Shown: positions 34,599 through 64,000 of the stretch, piece by piece | How the letters are laid out: every line of letters begins with the position of its first letter | How positions within the stretch are numbered: the first letter of the stretch is position 1 | From: Streptomyces paludis | Lineage (GTDB): Bacteria > Actinomycetota > Actinomycetes > Streptomycetales > Streptomycetaceae | Direction of reading: 5' to 3' | DNA: 64,000 nucleotides | NCBI RefSeq assembly: GCF_003344965.1 | Contig: NZ_CP031194.1 | Span: 7,750,001 to 7,814,000 of the forward strand | Position numbers and translations under genes: made by a program | Notes under the pieces: model-generated | Seen by the model: the letters and a program-made list of their open reading frames with translations, nothing else | The model's database searches: none | What the model was told of the DNA's origin: nothing

Positions 34599-36331
34599 GC
34601 AGCCTCCTCCACGTCGTTGAGCTGGGAGCGCACGATCTCCCGGTATGTCTCGTTGTCCGCCAGCAGTTGCCGGTGCTTGCCCCGGCCCACCACGCGGCCC
34701 TCCTCCAGCACGAGAATGAGGTCGGCGTTCTCGATGCTGCCCACCCGCTGCGCGACGATCACCACGGTCGCGTCGGCGAGTTGCGGCGCCAGCGCGCTGC
34801 GCAGCGCCCGGTCCGTCGAGGCGTCCAGACCGGAGAAGCAGTCGTCGAACAGGTAGATGCCGGGCCGGCGGAGCAGGGTCCGGGCGAGGGCGAGCCGCTG
34901 ACGTTGCCCGCCCGAGACGTTCGAACCGCCCTGGGTGATCTCCGCTCGCAGGCCGCCCGGCATCGCCGCCACGAAGTCGTGTGCCTGGGTGATCTCGAGC
35001 GCGTGCCAGAGATCCGCGTCGCTGGCGTTCTCGTTGCCCCACCGCAGGTTGGACGCGACCGTTCCCGCGAACAGGTAGGGCTGTTGCGGCACCAGGCCCA
35101 CCGAACGACTGTGGACATCCGGGTCCATGTCGCGTACGTCGACCCCGTCCACCAGCACCGTTCCGGACGTGGCGTCGAACAGTCGCAGCACCAGGTTCAG
35201 CAGAGTGGTTTTTCCGCTGCCGGTGCCGCCGATCACCGCCACGGTCTGGCCCGGCCGCGCGACCAGGTCGATGTCCTGCAGGAACGGCTCCTCCGCGCCG
35301 GGATAGCGAAACCCGACGCCGTGCAGATCCAGGTCACCCGGCCGGGGCCGGGCCACGACAGGCCGCGACGACAGGGCTACCTCCGGCTCGGTGTCGAGTA
35401 CTTCACGGATACGCCGCGCCGCGGCGGCGGCCCTCGGGACCGTGAGCATGACGTACATGGCGATGACCATCGACGTCAGTACGAGCACGATGTACCCGAG
35501 GAACGCGCTGAGCGCACCGACCTCCAGCGCTCCCGAGGAGATCCTCTTCGCGGCGATCCACGCCACCACGACGGTGAATCCGTTGCCCAGCAGCCACACC
35601 AGCGGGAACATGTTGGCCGCGAGCCGGCGAACCCTTCGGTTCAGCAGGAACAACTCCGTGTTCACCGCGTCGAAGCGCTCCTGCTCATGCGCGTCCCGCA
35701 CAAACGCTCGCACCACGCGTACGCCGCTGATCTGCTCGCGGAACAGCCGGTTCATGTTGTCCATGCCGACCTGGATGCGGTCGTACAGTCGGCTCATCCG
35801 GGTCAGGATCACCGCCACCACGACCGTCGTCACCGGGATCAGCACGATCACGACCAGCGACAGCGGGACGTCCTGGTGCAGCGCGAGCACCACGCTCACC
35901 ACACACATGATCGGCGCGGTGACGATGCTACTGAGCCCGTCGCCCGTGACGGTCTGGATCTGCTGGACATCGTTGAGCGTTCTGGTGGACAGTGAGGACG
36001 TGCCGAAGCGGCCCATGTCGTGGGTGGAGAACCGCTGCACGTGGCGGAACATCGCCGATCTCAGGTCGTGGCCCACTCCCGTGGCAGCCCGCGCGGCGAA
36101 GTACTCGGCGCCGATCCGCGCGAGGAGCTGGACCACCGCGGCGATCAGCATCGCCATGCCCAGCCATACGATCCCCTCCAGCGACCCGGCCAGCAGCCCA
36201 CGGTCGATGAGCTGTGCGTTCAGCGTGGGCAGCATGAGGAGCGCGAGCGTCTGAACGACCTGCAGGGCCACGGTCAGTGCGACCGCGGTCCGATAGGGGC
36301 GAACACACGTCCTGAGCAGTCGGATGAGCAC
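34595..36331 (-). CDS. ABC exporter half-transporter, degenerate-site subunit of a heterodimer
   Basis: 578 residues, GTG start with GGAGGG 5 bases upstream. Six transmembrane helices precede an ATPase domain: Walker A GGTGSGKTT (about 370), signature VSGGQRQR (canonical), and Walker B YLFDDCFSGLD, where the catalytic Glu is replaced by Asp. The switch His is replaced by Gln (VAQRVGSI). These changes mark the degenerate ATP site of heterodimeric exporters such as TM287/288. First gene of a two-gene operon, transcribed away from the PKS from a shared promoter region that holds a PAS-LuxR-type operator. Confidence 0.9.
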   Translation of the reverse strand: MLIRLLRTCVRPYRTAVALTVALQVVQTLALLMLPTLNAQLIDRGLLAGSLEGIVWLGMAMLIAAVVQLLARIGAEYFAARAATGVGHDLRSAMFRHVQRFSTHDMGRFGTSSLSTRTLNDVQQIQTVTGDGLSSIVTAPIMCVVSVVLALHQDVPLSLVVIVLIPVTTVVVAVILTRMSRLYDRIQVGMDNMNRLFREQISGVRVVRAFVRDAHEQERFDAVNTELFLLNRRVRRLAANMFPLVWLLGNGFTVVVAWIAAKRISSGALEVGALSAFLGYIVLVLTSMVIAMYVMLTVPRAAAAARRIREVLDTEPEVALSSRPVVARPRPGDLDLHGVGFRYPGAEEPFLQDIDLVARPGQTVAVIGGTGSGKTTLLNLVLRLFDATSGTVLVDGVDVRDMDPDVHSRSVGLVPQQPYLFAGTVASNLRWGNENASDADLWHALEITQAHDFVAAMPGGLRAEITQGGSNVSGGQRQRLALARTLLRRPGIYLFDDCFSGLDASTDRALRSALAPQLADATVVIVAQRVGSIENADLILVLEEGRVVGRGKHRQLLADNETYREIVRSQLNDVEEAA

Positions 36332-36405
36332 GGGGCCCTCCGGGAGTCGGCGGCAGGTGGCGGCCGGTCGAGTGTGTCCGGCGCGGGCAGCCTGACCCGA
36401 ACCAG

Positions 36406-36421
36406 GTCGGTAATTCCCTAG
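36406..36421. promoter_or_regulatory. PAS-LuxR (PimM-type) operator in the exporter/PKS divergent promoter
   Basis: GTCGGTAATTCCCTAG matches 14 of 16 positions of CTVGGGAWWTCCCBAG. It is 80 bases before the PKS start and 75 bases before the exporter start, so one site could control both directions. Confidence 0.68.
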
Positions 36422-36453
36422 TGTCCTCGAACGTTTCTACGTTCTGACACTAG
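36418..36453. promoter_or_regulatory. Nested inverted repeat in divergent promoter
   Basis: CTAGTGTC (36418-36425) and GACACTAG (36446-36453) enclose GAACGT and ACGTTC (36429-36434, 36439-36444) with a TTCT loop. The outer arms extend into AATTCC on the left and GGAAATT on the right. A regulator binding site is more likely than a terminator because it lies between divergent promoters. Confidence 0.6.
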
Positions 36454-36500
36454 GAAATTTTGGCCGGACCGAGATCGAGACTGCACGAAGGTGTCCGCGA

Positions 36501-64000
<27,500 letters not shown>

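Overview
The window comes from a high-GC actinomycete, almost certainly a Streptomyces or close relative. Codon third positions are strongly G/C, GTG starts are common, and the gene content (contractile injection baseplate genes, Uma2 protein, IS110 and IS630 elements, PAS-LuxR regulators, giant modular polyketide synthase) is typical of such chromosomes. I see no rRNA, tRNA or CRISPR array.

Region 1 (1-13530, all +) is the baseplate half of a phage-tail-like contractile injection system. In order it holds the end of an unknown gene, a LysM protein, a gpD-like hub protein, a gpV/gp5-like OB-fold spike, a small PAAR-position protein, gp25, two large J-type baseplate proteins, a gpI-like tail protein and a DUF6519-type protein. 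Most neighbours overlap by 4 bases or are only a few bases apart, so this is one operon. Sheath and tube genes must lie to the left of the window.

Region 2 (13531-27690) is accessory and partly decayed. It holds a TPR gene broken by several single-base shifts and missing its 5' end, a small 5'-truncated gene facing away from it, an intact Uma2-family gene, two IS110-family transposases head to head, an unrecognised ~760-residue protein split by one frameshift and coupled to a 147-residue protein, and two more frameshifted small genes. An IS630-family element with 33-bp inverted terminal repeats carries a P-loop kinase-like passenger gene.

Region 3 (27816-64000) is a biosynthetic gene cluster. 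Two convergent PAS-LuxR regulators share a perfect 18-bp stem terminator. They are followed by a cytochrome P450, a two-gene heterodimeric ABC exporter, and a polyketide synthase gene of more than 27 kb that runs off the right edge. The PKS has a docking helix and six extension modules: KS-AT-DH-KR-ACP, KS-AT-KR-ACP, KS-AT(methylmalonyl)-KR-ACP, KS-AT-KR-ACP, KS-AT-KR(dead)-ACP, KS-AT-KR-ACP. This order, one methyl branch followed two modules later by an unreduced ketone, matches from memory the polyol-half synthases of polyene macrolides (PimS2, NysI, AmphI). The exporter pair, the P450 and the PimM-type regulators fit the same reading. The 10-mer CTAGGGAATT, the core of the PimM-type operator, occurs upstream of the P450 and again in the divergent promoter between the exporter and the PKS, which ties the regulators to these genes.
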